NCBI RefSeq assembly: GCF_014764505.1
Contig: NZ_JACXWX010000045.1
Span: forward strand, 1 to 37,616
Source: Phormidium tenue FACHB-886
Lineage (GTDB): Bacteria; Cyanobacteriota; Cyanobacteriia; Elainellales; Elainellaceae
DNA: 37,616 nt
Direction: 5' to 3'
Position 1 is the first letter of the stretch. Every line of letters begins with the position of its first letter. A model generated the notes under the pieces. That model was not told the origin of the DNA. It made no database searches and worked only from the letters and a program-made list of their open reading frames with translations. Position numbers and translations under genes: made by a program. This document shows, one piece after another, positions 25,454-34,367 of this stretch.

Positions 25454-28429
25454 TTACTCAACCCCTTCGATCGGCGCAAAGCCCTGCCGCTGCACATTTT
25501 CGCTGATGTGACGCGGCTCTAGGAACTGAAGTAGGTAATCCGGCCCGCCTGCCTTAGAGCCAACGCCCGACAGCTTAAAGCCACCAAACGGCTGACGCGA
25601 AACCACTGCCCCTGTCGTCCCGCGATTAACGTAGAGGTTGCCCACCTCAAACTCCGCTTGGGCGCGATCGATATGAGACGGGGTGCGCGAGTAGAGCCCG
25701 CCCGTTAGCGCATAGTTTGTGCCATTCGCTATTGCCAACGCCTCATCAAAGGTTCTGGCCTTCATCACCGCCAGCACTGGACCAAAGATTTCCTCTTGGG
25801 CGATTTTGGCAGTGGGGGCAACATCTGTAAAGATGACAGGTCCCACAAAGTAGCCCGATTCCGGCGAAGGCATTTCCAATGCCACAGTTGCTTCTTCCTT
25901 TCCTTTGCTGATGTAGGCCTGGATACGGTTTTGTGCTTCAGCATCGATCACAGGTCCGACTTGAGTACTCGGCCGCTCGGCCTCACCGATATTCAGCGAT
26001 CGCGTCGCTTCAATCAGCCGGGCAACAAACGTGTCATAGATCGGCTCCAGCACGATCGCCCGTGAGCAAGCCGAACACTTCTGCCCGCTGTAGCCGAAGG
26101 CAGAATAAACCACACCCTGCACAGCCTGATCGAGATCAGCGCTTTCATCAATAATGATCGCGTTTTTGCCGCCCATCTCCGCGATCACCCGCTTCAAGTG
26201 CTTCTGTCCGGGCTGTAGATCGGCAGCTTCCCGATAGATGCGGCAGCCAACCTCTTGCGAACCCGTAAACGTGATCATATGCACATCCGGGTGTTTCACC
26301 ATATGCGCACCCACTTTAGAACCTCGACCCGGAACAAACTGAAACACGCCCTTGGGTATGCCCGCTTCAATCAAAATTTCTGCTAGCTTTGCCGCAATTA
26401 CAGAAGAAGGTTCCGCAGGCTTTAGCAACGTGCAGTTACCTGCTACCAGCGAAGCAACGGTCATCCCCGTAGGAATCGCCAGTGGAAAGTTCCAGGGCGA
26501 GATAATCACCGAAATGCCTCTAGGCTGATAGTGATACCGGTTGTTTTCACCCGGAACATCGTAATGAAAGCCGCGATCCAGCCGCTCCATCTCATCCGCA
26601 TAATAGCGACAAAAATCGATCGCTTCTGACACTTCTGGATCAGCCTGATGCAGTGGCTTACCCGTTTCCAACACCATCCAGGCATTTAGCTCAGCGCGGC
26701 GCTGCTCCATCAAATCTGCCGCCTTCCGCAGAATATTGGCTCGCTCTGTAGCAGGCGTTTTCTTCCAGGCTGGAAAGGCAGCTTTGGCAGCTTGGATCGC
26801 CTGCTCTGCCTGCTCCACGCTCAGCAATCCCACCCGACCTACGACCTCATTGGGATTAGAGGGATTCACAGAATCAATCATTTCGACAGTATTGACCGAT
26901 TCTCCATTCACAATCGGCAAATAGGTTTTGCCCAACTGCTGCCGCACCGTCCGGATTGCCTCAAAGCCGCGATCGCGCTCCTTGACGATCGCATAGTCAG
27001 TATCCGAGGAATTGTGAAACTTGCCGTTCGCAATCGCCCCTTTGCCGTTGCTAGTTTCGAGCGTTGGGGGAGCCAGCAATTCTTCCACCGGACGCTCCTC
27101 CAGGTTTTGCCGCAGAAATGAGCTATTGGCAGTATTTTCCAGCAGACGGCGGATCAGATACGCCATGCCCGGAATCAAATCGCCATACGGGCAATAAACC
27201 CGCACCCGGAAGCCCTGATCCACCAAAGCTTTAGCTAGCTTATCGGCCATGCCGTAAAGCACCTGTAACTCAATATTGCGGTGGGGAATTTTCAGCTCGC
27301 GGGCAATGGCAATCGCCAACGCCTGCGATCGAACGTTATGGCTGCCGATCGCCGCATAGAGGACTTCGTGATTTTCCAGCAGCAGGCGGGTCATCTGCTC
27401 AAAATTGGCATCGGTCGAAGACTTGTCCGAAAACACAGGCTGCGGCCAGTCGTGCTGAGTAGATTTAATCGTTTCCTGATCCCAGTACGCGCCTTTGACC
27501 AGCCGCACAGTTAGGGGAGTGCCACGCTGTTTTGCCCAATCGATCAGCTCGCGCAGATCCTTCTCACTGTCGCGCAGGTAAGCCTGCAGCGTCACGCCCA
27601 GATCGGTGCGATCGCGGAACTCCGGCTCCAGCAAAATCCGCTTCAGGATCGCCAACGTCAAATCTTTGTAAGTGTACTGCTCCATATCAAAGTGGACAGC
27701 CGCTCCCAGCTCTTTAGCGCGGCGCAGCAGCGTACGAATGCGATCGCTCACCTTTTCTTCGCTGCCTTTGGCATCCAGCGGGTCAAACTGCGAGTAAAAC
27801 GCCGTCAGCTTCACGGAAACCTGCACCTTGGGCAGTGGTTGCCCATCTGCGGTGTCAATCACATCCACCGTTGACCAGCGCTTGGAGGCTTCGGTGAGCT
27901 GCTGCATCAGATCAAGGTAGCGATCGAGATAGGATTGCGCCTCCATCTCAGTGATCACCGCTTCACCCAGCAGATCGACCGTAAACGCCATTTTATTTTT
28001 GCGGAGCTGTTCGATCGTCTTAATCGCTTGGGCAACCGTTTCCCCAGAAATGTATTTGCGAGCTAGCGTTTCCACAGCAGTAGAAACAGTAGTCGCAGCA
28101 GCTTGTCCGGGCAGCGAGTCAGAGTTAGCGAAGCTTAGCATCCCCTTGAGAGCGTTGGGCAGCTCCACCGACTCATCACTCAAATACTCTTGCATGTGGC
28201 GAGCGATCTCAGCTTTGCTGTGCAGGGCAGGCAGGCAGTCAATGAAGCGAAATAACTGCACCCGCAAGCCCGGATTGCTCATCGCAAACCCCAATAGTTT
28301 GTCATCCCAGCGCATTTGGTCGCGCATTTGAGCAAAAATCGATCGATTCTCCCGAGTTGCTGCCAATAGCTGCCTGGCGATCGTTTGGGTCTGCGTTTCG
28401 TACGGACTCTGAATTACTTGTGTCACCAC
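25454..28429 (-). CDS. putA: Bifunctional proline dehydrogenase / P5C (L-glutamate gamma-semialdehyde) dehydrogenase
   Basis: About 991 residues. The N-terminal ~450 are a proline dehydrogenase barrel with KLTAFYSQFDPLD, RLVKGAYWDQETI and VYCPYGDLIPGMAYLIRRLL. The C-terminal ~500 are an aldehyde dehydrogenase with PWNFPLAIPTGM, FTGSQEVG, EMGGKN (general-base Glu) and GQKCSACSR (catalytic Cys). Together they oxidise proline to glutamate, passing electrons from FAD to quinone and then to NAD. No N-terminal ribbon-helix-helix DNA-binding domain, so this is not a trifunctional PutA. The ORF runs to TTG 28471, but GTG 28429 has AAGAGGGG upstream and gives VTQVIQSPYET, the usual start in cyanobacteria as I recall; preferred here. 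Confidence 0.95.
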   Translation of the reverse strand: MVTQVIQSPYETQTQTIARQLLAATRENRSIFAQMRDQMRWDDKLLGFAMSNPGLRVQLFRFIDCLPALHSKAEIARHMQEYLSDESVELPNALKGMLSFANSDSLPGQAAATTVSTAVETLARKYISGETVAQAIKTIEQLRKNKMAFTVDLLGEAVITEMEAQSYLDRYLDLMQQLTEASKRWSTVDVIDTADGQPLPKVQVSVKLTAFYSQFDPLDAKGSEEKVSDRIRTLLRRAKELGAAVHFDMEQYTYKDLTLAILKRILLEPEFRDRTDLGVTLQAYLRDSEKDLRELIDWAKQRGTPLTVRLVKGAYWDQETIKSTQHDWPQPVFSDKSSTDANFEQMTRLLLENHEVLYAAIGSHNVRSQALAIAIARELKIPHRNIELQVLYGMADKLAKALVDQGFRVRVYCPYGDLIPGMAYLIRRLLENTANSSFLRQNLEERPVEELLAPPTLETSNGKGAIANGKFHNSSDTDYAIVKERDRGFEAIRTVRQQLGKTYLPIVNGESVNTVEMIDSVNPSNPNEVVGRVGLLSVEQAEQAIQAAKAAFPAWKKTPATERANILRKAADLMEQRRAELNAWMVLETGKPLHQADPEVSEAIDFCRYYADEMERLDRGFHYDVPGENNRYHYQPRGISVIISPWNFPLAIPTGMTVASLVAGNCTLLKPAEPSSVIAAKLAEILIEAGIPKGVFQFVPGRGSKVGAHMVKHPDVHMITFTGSQEVGCRIYREAADLQPGQKHLKRVIAEMGGKNAIIIDESADLDQAVQGVVYSAFGYSGQKCSACSRAIVLEPIYDTFVARLIEATRSLNIGEAERPSTQVGPVIDAEAQNRIQAYISKGKEEATVALEMPSPESGYFVGPVIFTDVAPTAKIAQEEIFGPVLAVMKARTFDEALAIANGTNYALTGGLYSRTPSHIDRAQAEFEVGNLYVNRGTTGAVVSRQPFGGFKLSGVGSKAGGPDYLLQFLEPRHISENVQRQGFAPIEGVE

Positions 28430-28935
28430 GGTTGATAAACCCCTCTTAGTCAGTGAGTACAAGGTCAGCAAATCATAGCAAGTGAGGAGCGGCTGTATCC
28501 CTGTATTCCTTATTGTGGCGGGTTAAAGGACAGATGGTGTGAAGGAGTAAAGACCTGCTGCAATTAGCTGCAATTAACTGTCAGCACCTCAGAGCCATGT
28601 TTTTTCGTCACCCGCACCACGCGGTGGTAAACTATGCTGAATGTCGTGATTTCTTAGGTAGCCAGTGAATTGATTCTCTAGTGAAGCTTAATAAAGCGTT
28701 GTTAGTAAAGCATTGTTGTAGGGGCATTTACTGAAGATTTCAAAGGGAATCTGTCGCACAGAATTTGGAGAACGATCACCAACTTTGCGGAAAAGACGAT
28801 CGCTGCCCAGTAGAGAGGTGCAAAGACTTTGTAGCTTCTCAACTTGTTGTTAAGTAGGTAGGTTTAACCGAAGTGAAGAGTTTCCAACGTGGAACGCCTC
28901 GCTTAATCCTGCCGAAACACTTAGGAGGATTGCTT
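28430..28935. other. Intergenic region between divergent putA-like and SGNH-like genes
   Basis: About 500 bp without a supported gene. It has a tandem imperfect repeat TAAAGCGTTGTTAG/TAAAGCATTGTTGT near 28692-28720. AGGAGG at 28923-28928 sets the downstream start. No recognised operator. Confidence 0.4.
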
Positions 28936-30312
28936 GTGACCATGTTCAAGACTCGCTATCGCAGCACCTGGAAGCGTAGAAACAAACGCCGTCCAGTCGC
29001 TCTGATTGCGCTGCTGCTGATCGTCGGCGTTCCTATTGGGCTGGAACTGCTGGCGCGCTTAGTTGCCTCAATGGCTGGATTTGATCCGCAGGCGATCAGT
29101 CAATCTGCCCAGGCGCAGAAAGTGCAGGCGTATCAGCTCAAGTTCCACAGCCCTACTGGGCAGCCCTACCCCACATTGCCCAGTGAAGGGACGCTTGCTG
29201 TCGCCCGCGATCCACTGATGGGCTATCACCTCATGCCGCAGCAAAAAAGCCAGTTTTGGACAATCAATCCGCAAGGATTCCGCGACACCGAGCCAGTTTC
29301 GCCGCAAAAGCCCGCAGGCGAAGTGCGAATTTTTGTGCTGGGTGGCTCTACGGCATTTGGGCAGCTCAGCAGCAACGACCAAGCCACCTTTTCCAACCAG
29401 CTAGAGAAATTACTGAATGACCAGGTTGCCGGGCAGCGCTCCACCCCTGCCCGTTATCAGCCCGCCGTGCTGCCCTACCTAGCTGAAGATGTCGCTAAAG
29501 CGCTGGTATTGCCTGCTCGCATCCCCGAGCGGCAATACCGCGTCATCAATGCTGCCGTACCGGGCTATGCCTCCGGAAACGAGCTAGCGATGCTGATGCA
29601 GCAGGTCGTAGACTACAGCCCCGACATGGTCATTGTTCTGAATAGCTCCGCCGATCTAGCCCTGCCCAGCAGCCAAAGTGGGGCAGACATCCCCGGGTTG
29701 GATAGCGTGCTGCAGGGTGAAGTCAAAGACACAGGGACGCAAATCAGCGATGCCTTTAAAGGCTGGTTCAACAGCTTATACCTCGTCCAGGGCTTTCAGC
29801 GTTTTATCTTGCGAGCGCCCCAGCCCAGCGAAGAAACAGGCGTGATGCTCAACCTGATGACCACCGCTCCCCAAGCCAGCCTCGCGCAGGCACTACCGGC
29901 TGACACAGCCGAACTCGATCGCCGCGTCAATCGCTACCGTGACCATCTGCAACAGATAGCACGCTGGAGTTCCGCTGCCAAAAAACAGCTGTTCGTTGGC
30001 ATCCAGCCCGATATCAGCAGCCGTCAGCAGCCAACCCCCGCAGAACAGGCGATAATATCGCAGGCAGGCACAGGCTATGCCGACAAAATGAAAGCCGGAC
30101 ATACAAAGCTGGTTACCGCTGCAAATCAAGCCGTCAAGACTTCTGCAAATGCCAAACTGCTTGACTTGCAAAGCCTCTATGCCAAATCAGCCAAACCTGC
30201 CTTCCAAACTCCGACTAGCCTTACAGATGAGGCAAATCAAGAGCTGGCAAAACAGTTCTATCAGGCGATCAAAGATACCTTGGCGATCGAACCCAAACCG
30301 TTTGGGTCGTAA
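28936..30312 (+). CDS. Membrane-anchored SGNH/GDSL-hydrolase-like protein, probably catalytically degenerate
   Basis: About 458 residues. I chose GTG 28936 because AGGAGG sits 7 nt upstream; ATG 28942 is next, and the longer frame goes to GTG 28873. One N-terminal helix (VALIALLLIVGVPIGLELLA) follows a strongly basic stretch (TWKRRNKRRP), so the domain is probably extracytoplasmic. Block I reads FVLGGSTAFG (Ser present) and VINAAVPGYASGNEL fits block II. Block III, normally G-x-N-D, reads LNSSADL, and block V, normally D-x-x-H, reads TPTSLTDEA without His. It is therefore SGNH-like but may lack esterase activity. It ends 8 nt before a GTG that would begin the next gene. Confidence 0.78.
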   Translation: MTMFKTRYRSTWKRRNKRRPVALIALLLIVGVPIGLELLARLVASMAGFDPQAISQSAQAQKVQAYQLKFHSPTGQPYPTLPSEGTLAVARDPLMGYHLMPQQKSQFWTINPQGFRDTEPVSPQKPAGEVRIFVLGGSTAFGQLSSNDQATFSNQLEKLLNDQVAGQRSTPARYQPAVLPYLAEDVAKALVLPARIPERQYRVINAAVPGYASGNELAMLMQQVVDYSPDMVIVLNSSADLALPSSQSGADIPGLDSVLQGEVKDTGTQISDAFKGWFNSLYLVQGFQRFILRAPQPSEETGVMLNLMTTAPQASLAQALPADTAELDRRVNRYRDHLQQIARWSSAAKKQLFVGIQPDISSRQQPTPAEQAIISQAGTGYADKMKAGHTKLVTAANQAVKTSANAKLLDLQSLYAKSAKPAFQTPTSLTDEANQELAKQFYQAIKDTLAIEPKPFGS

Positions 30313-30340
30313 GATAAGCTGTGACGGTTCGATTTAACTG

Positions 30341-30372
30341 CATGTTTGTGTTGCTTCATGTTTGTGTTGCTT
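30341..30372 (+). repeat. Perfect 16-bp tandem duplication at the DUF3370 start
   Basis: CATGTTTGTGTTGCTT occurs twice in a row (30341-30356, 30357-30372). As 16 is not a multiple of 3, it shifts the frame relative to the upstream GTG 30321. Confidence 0.95.
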
Positions 30373-31728
30373 CTGCCAACCCCGCTCCCCGTCTTGGCGC
30401 AAACGCCGCCTGTCCCACCCCCCCAAGAAATCGTTCAGCCTCAGGAAGTCCGTCCGCTGTCAGGGCAGCTTGACCAAGTGCCTGTGTTCAACAGCAATAG
30501 CCCAGAGCTGGTCAAAACCGAGGGTATTTTGCTGTCTACTTTTCCCTCAGAAGGCAAGCAAGACCCCGCTGCCCACCTCAACTTCCCGCTAAACGGCGAG
30601 TTTGATGTGTTTGCCCATCATGCCTTTCGAGCCATCACAGATGATCTAACCAGCCTCTATTTCGGCATCATTGTCTACAACCCAAGCGATCGCCCTGTCA
30701 CCCTGCAAACGCTGCAAGCCGCCAGCTACCTGAGCCAGCCTGACGCGCCTTTTGTGCCGCTCGCGCCTGTCCTTGAAAACTCCAATGGCACAGTCTATTC
30801 AGGTCCAGGTAGCCGCGTCATGAGCGATATTTTGCGTGGCAGGCGGCAGCCCATCTTTCCGCCCGAAATCATCATTCCGCCACGCCAATACCGCATGCTG
30901 CTGGATCTACCTATCCCAGTCCAGACGCTAGATCCCCCGCTGAATGGACGATCGACCCTGATGCGGCTCCGCAGCGATGGCACGGTTTATCTAGCCAGTC
31001 TGGCGCTGCTGGCAAAGCGCAACCCAGACGGCAGCGAACGAGCGCCCACCTTAGAAGAATGGCAATCGCTGGTGGAAACCGGCAGCCTTTCCAACGAACG
31101 AGATGTTGCCCCTTCGCTACGCGACAACATCTTGCCCACCAACCAAATCATCTACGGTCGTGTTGCAGGCGTGGCAGTGGGCACTCGCTGGCAGGCAAAC
31201 CTCACCGACAGCCCCAACAGCACCGAGCTGACCATCCCCCCTGCCGGGTCTGCCTTCTCCTACGGACTCAGCACCCTCGCCCGTGGCAGGCTGGGCAGCG
31301 GACAAAGCCAAACAGCCCCGATCTTGGTGCGCTACCCCGACACCGCCTACGAAGCCCACGGCAACTACGGCATTGAATATGACCTATCTCTGCCGTTGCA
31401 CAACCCCACCGATCGCACCCAAACCGTCACCCTCACCGTCCAGACCCCAATTAAAGAAGACACCCTTTCCCAAAACGGACTTCGCTTCTTCGATCCACTA
31501 CCCACTCAAACCTTCTTCCGAGGAACAGTTCGCTTCCGCTACACAGACGATCGCCGTTTGCCCCAAACCCGCTACTATCATTTAGTGCAGCGCCGCGGGC
31601 AGCAAGGCGAACCACTCGTCACGCTCACCCTACCCCCAGGCGATCGGCGGCTGGTTGAATTTAGCTTCCTCTATCCGCCTGATGCCACCCCTCCACAGGT
31701 GCTTACCGTGGAAACCAAGGGCGAGTAG
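30358..31728 (+). CDS. DUF3370 family secreted protein
   Basis: About 456 residues from ATG 30358. The DUF3370 core is clear: NSNSPELVKTEGILLSTFPS, FDVFAHHAFRA, a conserved NPTDRTQTVTLTVQTP beta stretch, and a long C-terminal beta-rich region ending LVEFSFLYPP. Only the short hydrophobic MFVLLLPTPLPVLAQ precedes the cleavage-like AQ site, and it has no basic n-region. A 16-bp duplication lies across the start; removing one copy would join GTG 30321 in frame and restore an n-region with Arg (MTVRFNCMF). The present protein may therefore be mis-started or poorly exported. It follows the SGNH-like gene closely. Function of the family is unknown. Confidence 0.87.
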   Translation: MFVLLLPTPLPVLAQTPPVPPPQEIVQPQEVRPLSGQLDQVPVFNSNSPELVKTEGILLSTFPSEGKQDPAAHLNFPLNGEFDVFAHHAFRAITDDLTSLYFGIIVYNPSDRPVTLQTLQAASYLSQPDAPFVPLAPVLENSNGTVYSGPGSRVMSDILRGRRQPIFPPEIIIPPRQYRMLLDLPIPVQTLDPPLNGRSTLMRLRSDGTVYLASLALLAKRNPDGSERAPTLEEWQSLVETGSLSNERDVAPSLRDNILPTNQIIYGRVAGVAVGTRWQANLTDSPNSTELTIPPAGSAFSYGLSTLARGRLGSGQSQTAPILVRYPDTAYEAHGNYGIEYDLSLPLHNPTDRTQTVTLTVQTPIKEDTLSQNGLRFFDPLPTQTFFRGTVRFRYTDDRRLPQTRYYHLVQRRGQQGEPLVTLTLPPGDRRLVEFSFLYPPDATPPQVLTVETKGE

Positions 31729-31842
31729 ACTGACAAAACGTAAACTGACCGATAAGACTGACAGAACAGCTAAGACTGACAGATAAATCAAGATTGGCGC
31801 ACAGTATTCCTGCCTGCCAACCCTACTTACCCCACCGCTCTC
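31729..31842 (+). repeat. Short direct repeats between DUF3370 and pgsA
   Basis: AAGACTGACAGA and close variants (CTGACAAAAC, CTGACCGATAAG) recur about four times at 31729-31790. Low-complexity spacer of unknown role; no hairpin terminator is evident. Confidence 0.5.
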
Positions 31843-32364
31843 ATGAACCTCCCAACCTGGATCACCGTCTCTCGCCTGTTTGGAGTACCGTTGCTGCTGT
31901 ACTTGCTTTATCAGCCCACAGAGCAGAGCCGCTGGATTGCAGTGGGAATTTTTTTGCTGGCTGCCGGAACTGACTGGCTAGATGGCTACTTAGCGCGGCG
32001 GCTAAACCAGGTCACAGATTTAGGCAAGTTTCTCGACCCATTAGTCGATAAGCTGCTGGTGTTAGCCCCACTGCTGGCATTAATTGAGCTAGGTCAGGTT
32101 CCGGCGTGGGGGGTGTTCCTGATTTTGGCGCGAGAGCTGACGATCGCCGGATGGCGGGTCAGTCAACCCAAAATTTCTGGCGCAAATATCTGGGGAAAGC
32201 TGAAAACCGTTTCACAAATTGCCGCGATCGCCTTGCTGATTGCCCCCCTATCGGCAATCGGGCTGGCAGCCGGTCAACCCCTCGCGCTGATCACCTTTTG
32301 GGTCTCGGTAGGGCTGACGCTGATTTCGGGTCTGATCTATGTCCTGCCCCAGCAGCAAGATTGA
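31843..32364 (+). CDS. pgsA: CDP-diacylglycerol--glycerol-3-phosphate 3-phosphatidyltransferase
   Basis: 173-residue inner-membrane enzyme that makes phosphatidylglycerophosphate, the step to phosphatidylglycerol, an essential thylakoid lipid. The CDP-alcohol phosphotransferase motif is complete: D47-G48-x2-A51-R52-x8-G61-x3-D65-x3-D69. Helices before and after it fit the family fold, and the length is normal. It starts MNLPTWITVSRL, a typical PgsA opening. It lies 114 bp after DUF3370 on the same strand. Another CDP-OH-P enzyme is possible, but the short length and start favour PgsA. Confidence 0.92.
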   Translation: MNLPTWITVSRLFGVPLLLYLLYQPTEQSRWIAVGIFLLAAGTDWLDGYLARRLNQVTDLGKFLDPLVDKLLVLAPLLALIELGQVPAWGVFLILARELTIAGWRVSQPKISGANIWGKLKTVSQIAAIALLIAPLSAIGLAAGQPLALITFWVSVGLTLISGLIYVLPQQQD

Positions 32365-32559
32365 CTAAGATTGATCTGAAGCTCTTTACCGCTTTTGTTG
32401 CTCATCCATCCTCCGCCACAGGATTGATAACTTCAAGCTGCCTACGCCAACGGGTAGAGTACATCTGTAGCCATCTATACCCTTTGGGTAGAAGGAATTG
32501 CGATCGCTTTCGCGCATACTGAGGACAATTAAATCCTTTATCAATTGAGGGCATAGCTA

Positions 32560-32940
32560 ATGAGCAGCAAAGACGTTTCCCCTAATCCTCAAGATGTTAG
32601 TGCTGATACTTTCGACAGCCATATTATCCCAGCCGAAACTGCTGCTCGTAAAGAGCGCGAGCAAAAGGGTTACAAAGAGCATAACGAGTATACAGCCGAG
32701 GAACAGAAAGAAGGCGAGATTAATACCGACGGTGGCTATACAGTAGATAAAGAAGGGCTCGTCAACAACTACGCGATCGAACCGGAAATGTACTACGAAG
32801 TGCCGGGCGATTTGAAAGCGAAAGAAGAAGAACTAGCGACTGAGCGAGCTGCAGAAATGGCAGAAGTCAACGACACAGATGAGACAGGTAAGTTGACTGA
32901 TAAGAATGATAATCGCGGTAGAGGAACCGGAATCATCTAG
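32560..32940 (+). CDS. Acidic hydrophilic protein of unknown function
   Basis: 126 residues, very rich in Glu, Asp, Lys and Asn, with no membrane segment and few hydrophobics, so probably largely disordered. A recognisable core is GGYTVDKEGLVNNYAIEPEM with YYEVPGD; I recall such proteins in other cyanobacteria but no named family. GAGGG precedes the ATG at a good distance. Its neighbours CsbD and Pmp3 hint at a stress or osmotic role (inference only). A terminator follows. Confidence 0.75.
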   Translation: MSSKDVSPNPQDVSADTFDSHIIPAETAARKEREQKGYKEHNEYTAEEQKEGEINTDGGYTVDKEGLVNNYAIEPEMYYEVPGDLKAKEEELATERAAEMAEVNDTDETGKLTDKNDNRGRGTGII

Positions 32941-33021
32941 AGTAATAAATTGGCAGTAGCGGAGCCTAGATTCAAAACCTGAATCAGGCTACCGCAAACC
33001 GCAAAGATTTAGAAACTAGAA

Positions 33022-33057
33022 GAGGCGCATCATTATGATACGCCTCACTTTGTTTGC
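33022..33057. terminator. Terminator between convergent genes
   Basis: 11-bp stem with one mismatch (GAGGCGCATCA against TGATACGCCTC), short loop, followed on the plus strand by ACTTTGTTT. It separates the acidic-protein gene from the convergent Pmp3/YqaE gene. Confidence 0.75.
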
Positions 33058-33092
33058 TATTTGAATCAACTTAACCAGAAACATTGCAGCAG

Positions 33093-33287
33093 TTATCTCA
33101 AGTTGCCGCCTGCAATACGCTCACCTTCTGCATGTTTAACCACGACCCAAACTGCATGAATGCTCCCTGGAAGCCAGCCCAGCAGAGTCAATAAGACATT
33201 AATCAAAAATGCCGAGCTAATTCCATAGGTTAGAAAAACAGCTAGCGGCGGAAGAAAGATTGCTAGAACAACTCGAAGTAACTGCAT
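33093..33287 (-). CDS. YqaE/Pmp3 family membrane protein
   Basis: 64 residues with two helices. The family signature is complete: ILAIFLPP-type opening (LAIFLPPLAVFL), GISSAFLINVLLTLLGWLPG, then HAVWVV. Pmp3 proteins are small plasma-membrane proteins linked to salt and low-temperature tolerance in plants and yeast; in bacteria they are often stress-induced. Beyond the second helix there is a short charged tail (KHAEGERIAGGNLR). It is divergent from the CsbD gene, about 200 bp away, so the two might share a control region. Confidence 0.92.
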   Translation of the reverse strand: MQLLRVVLAIFLPPLAVFLTYGISSAFLINVLLTLLGWLPGSIHAVWVVVKHAEGERIAGGNLR

Positions 33288-33483
33288 ACTATCTCTTCAT
33301 CCTTATTGAATTGATATTCCTTATTTTGAGCAGAAATTCAAAAAAACTCATCTTCCAAAAGGGCGATCGAACCCAACAGGTGATGATCCCCCCCTTGAGG
33401 GATGGAGCGTTTAGTTGTGAACGATACAGTGAAAGCATTCGATCGAATCAAACAACCGTTCATATTAATCAGCGAGGTAAATC

Positions 33484-33666
33484 ATGAGCGCAGAAGATAG
33501 AGCGAAAGCAACTGCTAAGAACGTCGAAGGAAAAGTTCAGCAAGCAGCAGGTGAAATTTCTGGCAATCCTGATGATAAGGCTGAAGGCAAAGCTAAAGAG
33601 GGCGAAGCAAACGTCCGTCATACCGTTGAAAACGCAAAAGACAAAATTAAGGACGCGCTGAACTAA
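33484..33666 (+). CDS. CsbD family stress protein
   Basis: 60-residue hydrophilic protein. It shows the CsbD pattern: AKATAKNVEGKVQQAAGEIS, GNPDDKAEGKAKEGEA, then a Lys/Asp-rich helix. Family members are among the most strongly stress-induced small proteins (sigma-B regulon in Bacillus), of unknown mechanism. GAGG lies 8 nt before the ATG. A hairpin follows at 33728. A clear, full-length gene. Confidence 0.94.
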   Translation: MSAEDRAKATAKNVEGKVQQAAGEISGNPDDKAEGKAKEGEANVRHTVENAKDKIKDALN

Positions 33667-34012
33667 TTTCCACCTTCGAGTTTTTCTAAAACTCTATTCG
33701 GAAATAAGACGTAGTACCTAGTTATGGAAGGTCTAAGCGCTGTTAGCTTGGACCTTTCGGCTTTAAACCTTCCTTAGCCCTCAGGTCTATCAAATGATAG
33801 ATGGACAGCTCCATTATTTCTATAGACTTCTAACTGGGGAACGATCCAAAAATTAAAAGCAATAGATTTTAATTTAGTAAGGGCCGATTTATTAAACAGC
33901 AAATCTTTTGAATTAAGTTCTTGATCTCAACAGGAACAAATTTTAATAATCAATTTGGTAGCGCTCGTTTGAATAAATTTGTAAAAAAATAGCTATTTAA
34001 ACGGGGGAACAA
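33667..34012 (+). other. AT-rich intergenic region
   Basis: About 345 bp. It holds the CsbD terminator hairpin, a tight inverted repeat TCTATCA/TGATAGA at 33786-33801, and then AT-rich DNA before the next gene. No gene or promoter element was recognised with confidence. Confidence 0.45.
33728..33763 (+). terminator. Terminator after CsbD
   Basis: 11-bp stem with one mismatch (AAGGTCTAAGC with GCTTGGACCTT), 7-nt loop, then TCGGCTTT. Plausible intrinsic terminator about 60 bp past the stop. Confidence 0.6.
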
Positions 34013-34243
34013 ATGCCAAGATTAGTCGGGAAAAAATCAAACGGTGGGGCTTACGCTGCGTTGTTATTGCTAGTGGCAGCAGGGACAGTCACTGCACTAG
34101 AGTACACAGGCGTAACAGATGCAATTCCTGTTTTCGGCAGAGACTATATGGGTGAACCAGGCTTACCGACTAGTGATGGGCAACCAGGAACCACCGATGC
34201 CCCTGTAGACACTTCTACAAATCAGCCCAACGCCGCTCAATAA
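34013..34243 (+). CDS. Small membrane-anchored protein of unknown function
   Basis: 76 residues. A basic N-terminus (MPRLVGKKSNGG) and one hydrophobic helix (AYAALLLLVAAGTVTALEY) suggest a signal anchor; the ~45-residue C-terminal part is polar and rich in Gly, Pro, Thr and Asp, so probably extracytoplasmic and disordered. GGGGGAA lies just before the ATG. No family recognised. It lies 125 bp upstream of the PRC-barrel gene on the same strand and may share its unit. Confidence 0.7.
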   Translation: MPRLVGKKSNGGAYAALLLLVAAGTVTALEYTGVTDAIPVFGRDYMGEPGLPTSDGQPGTTDAPVDTSTNQPNAAQ

Positions 34244-34367
34244 AAGCATTTTAGTAAGCTTCGTTTTAGTAAGTTCGTTTAGATTCTGCAAAGTCAATCG
34301 ATTGCTTCTACCTGCAGCATATAGCCCCAGTCAGGTAGATAAGCAAAAGTGAAGGAGAGTAGGAACA

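Noticed and set aside
33260-33487. 75-codon plus-strand ORF overlapping the Pmp3/YqaE start
   Set aside because: Overlaps a certain gene on the other strand and the CsbD leader; its hydrophobic first part is antisense or promoter DNA.
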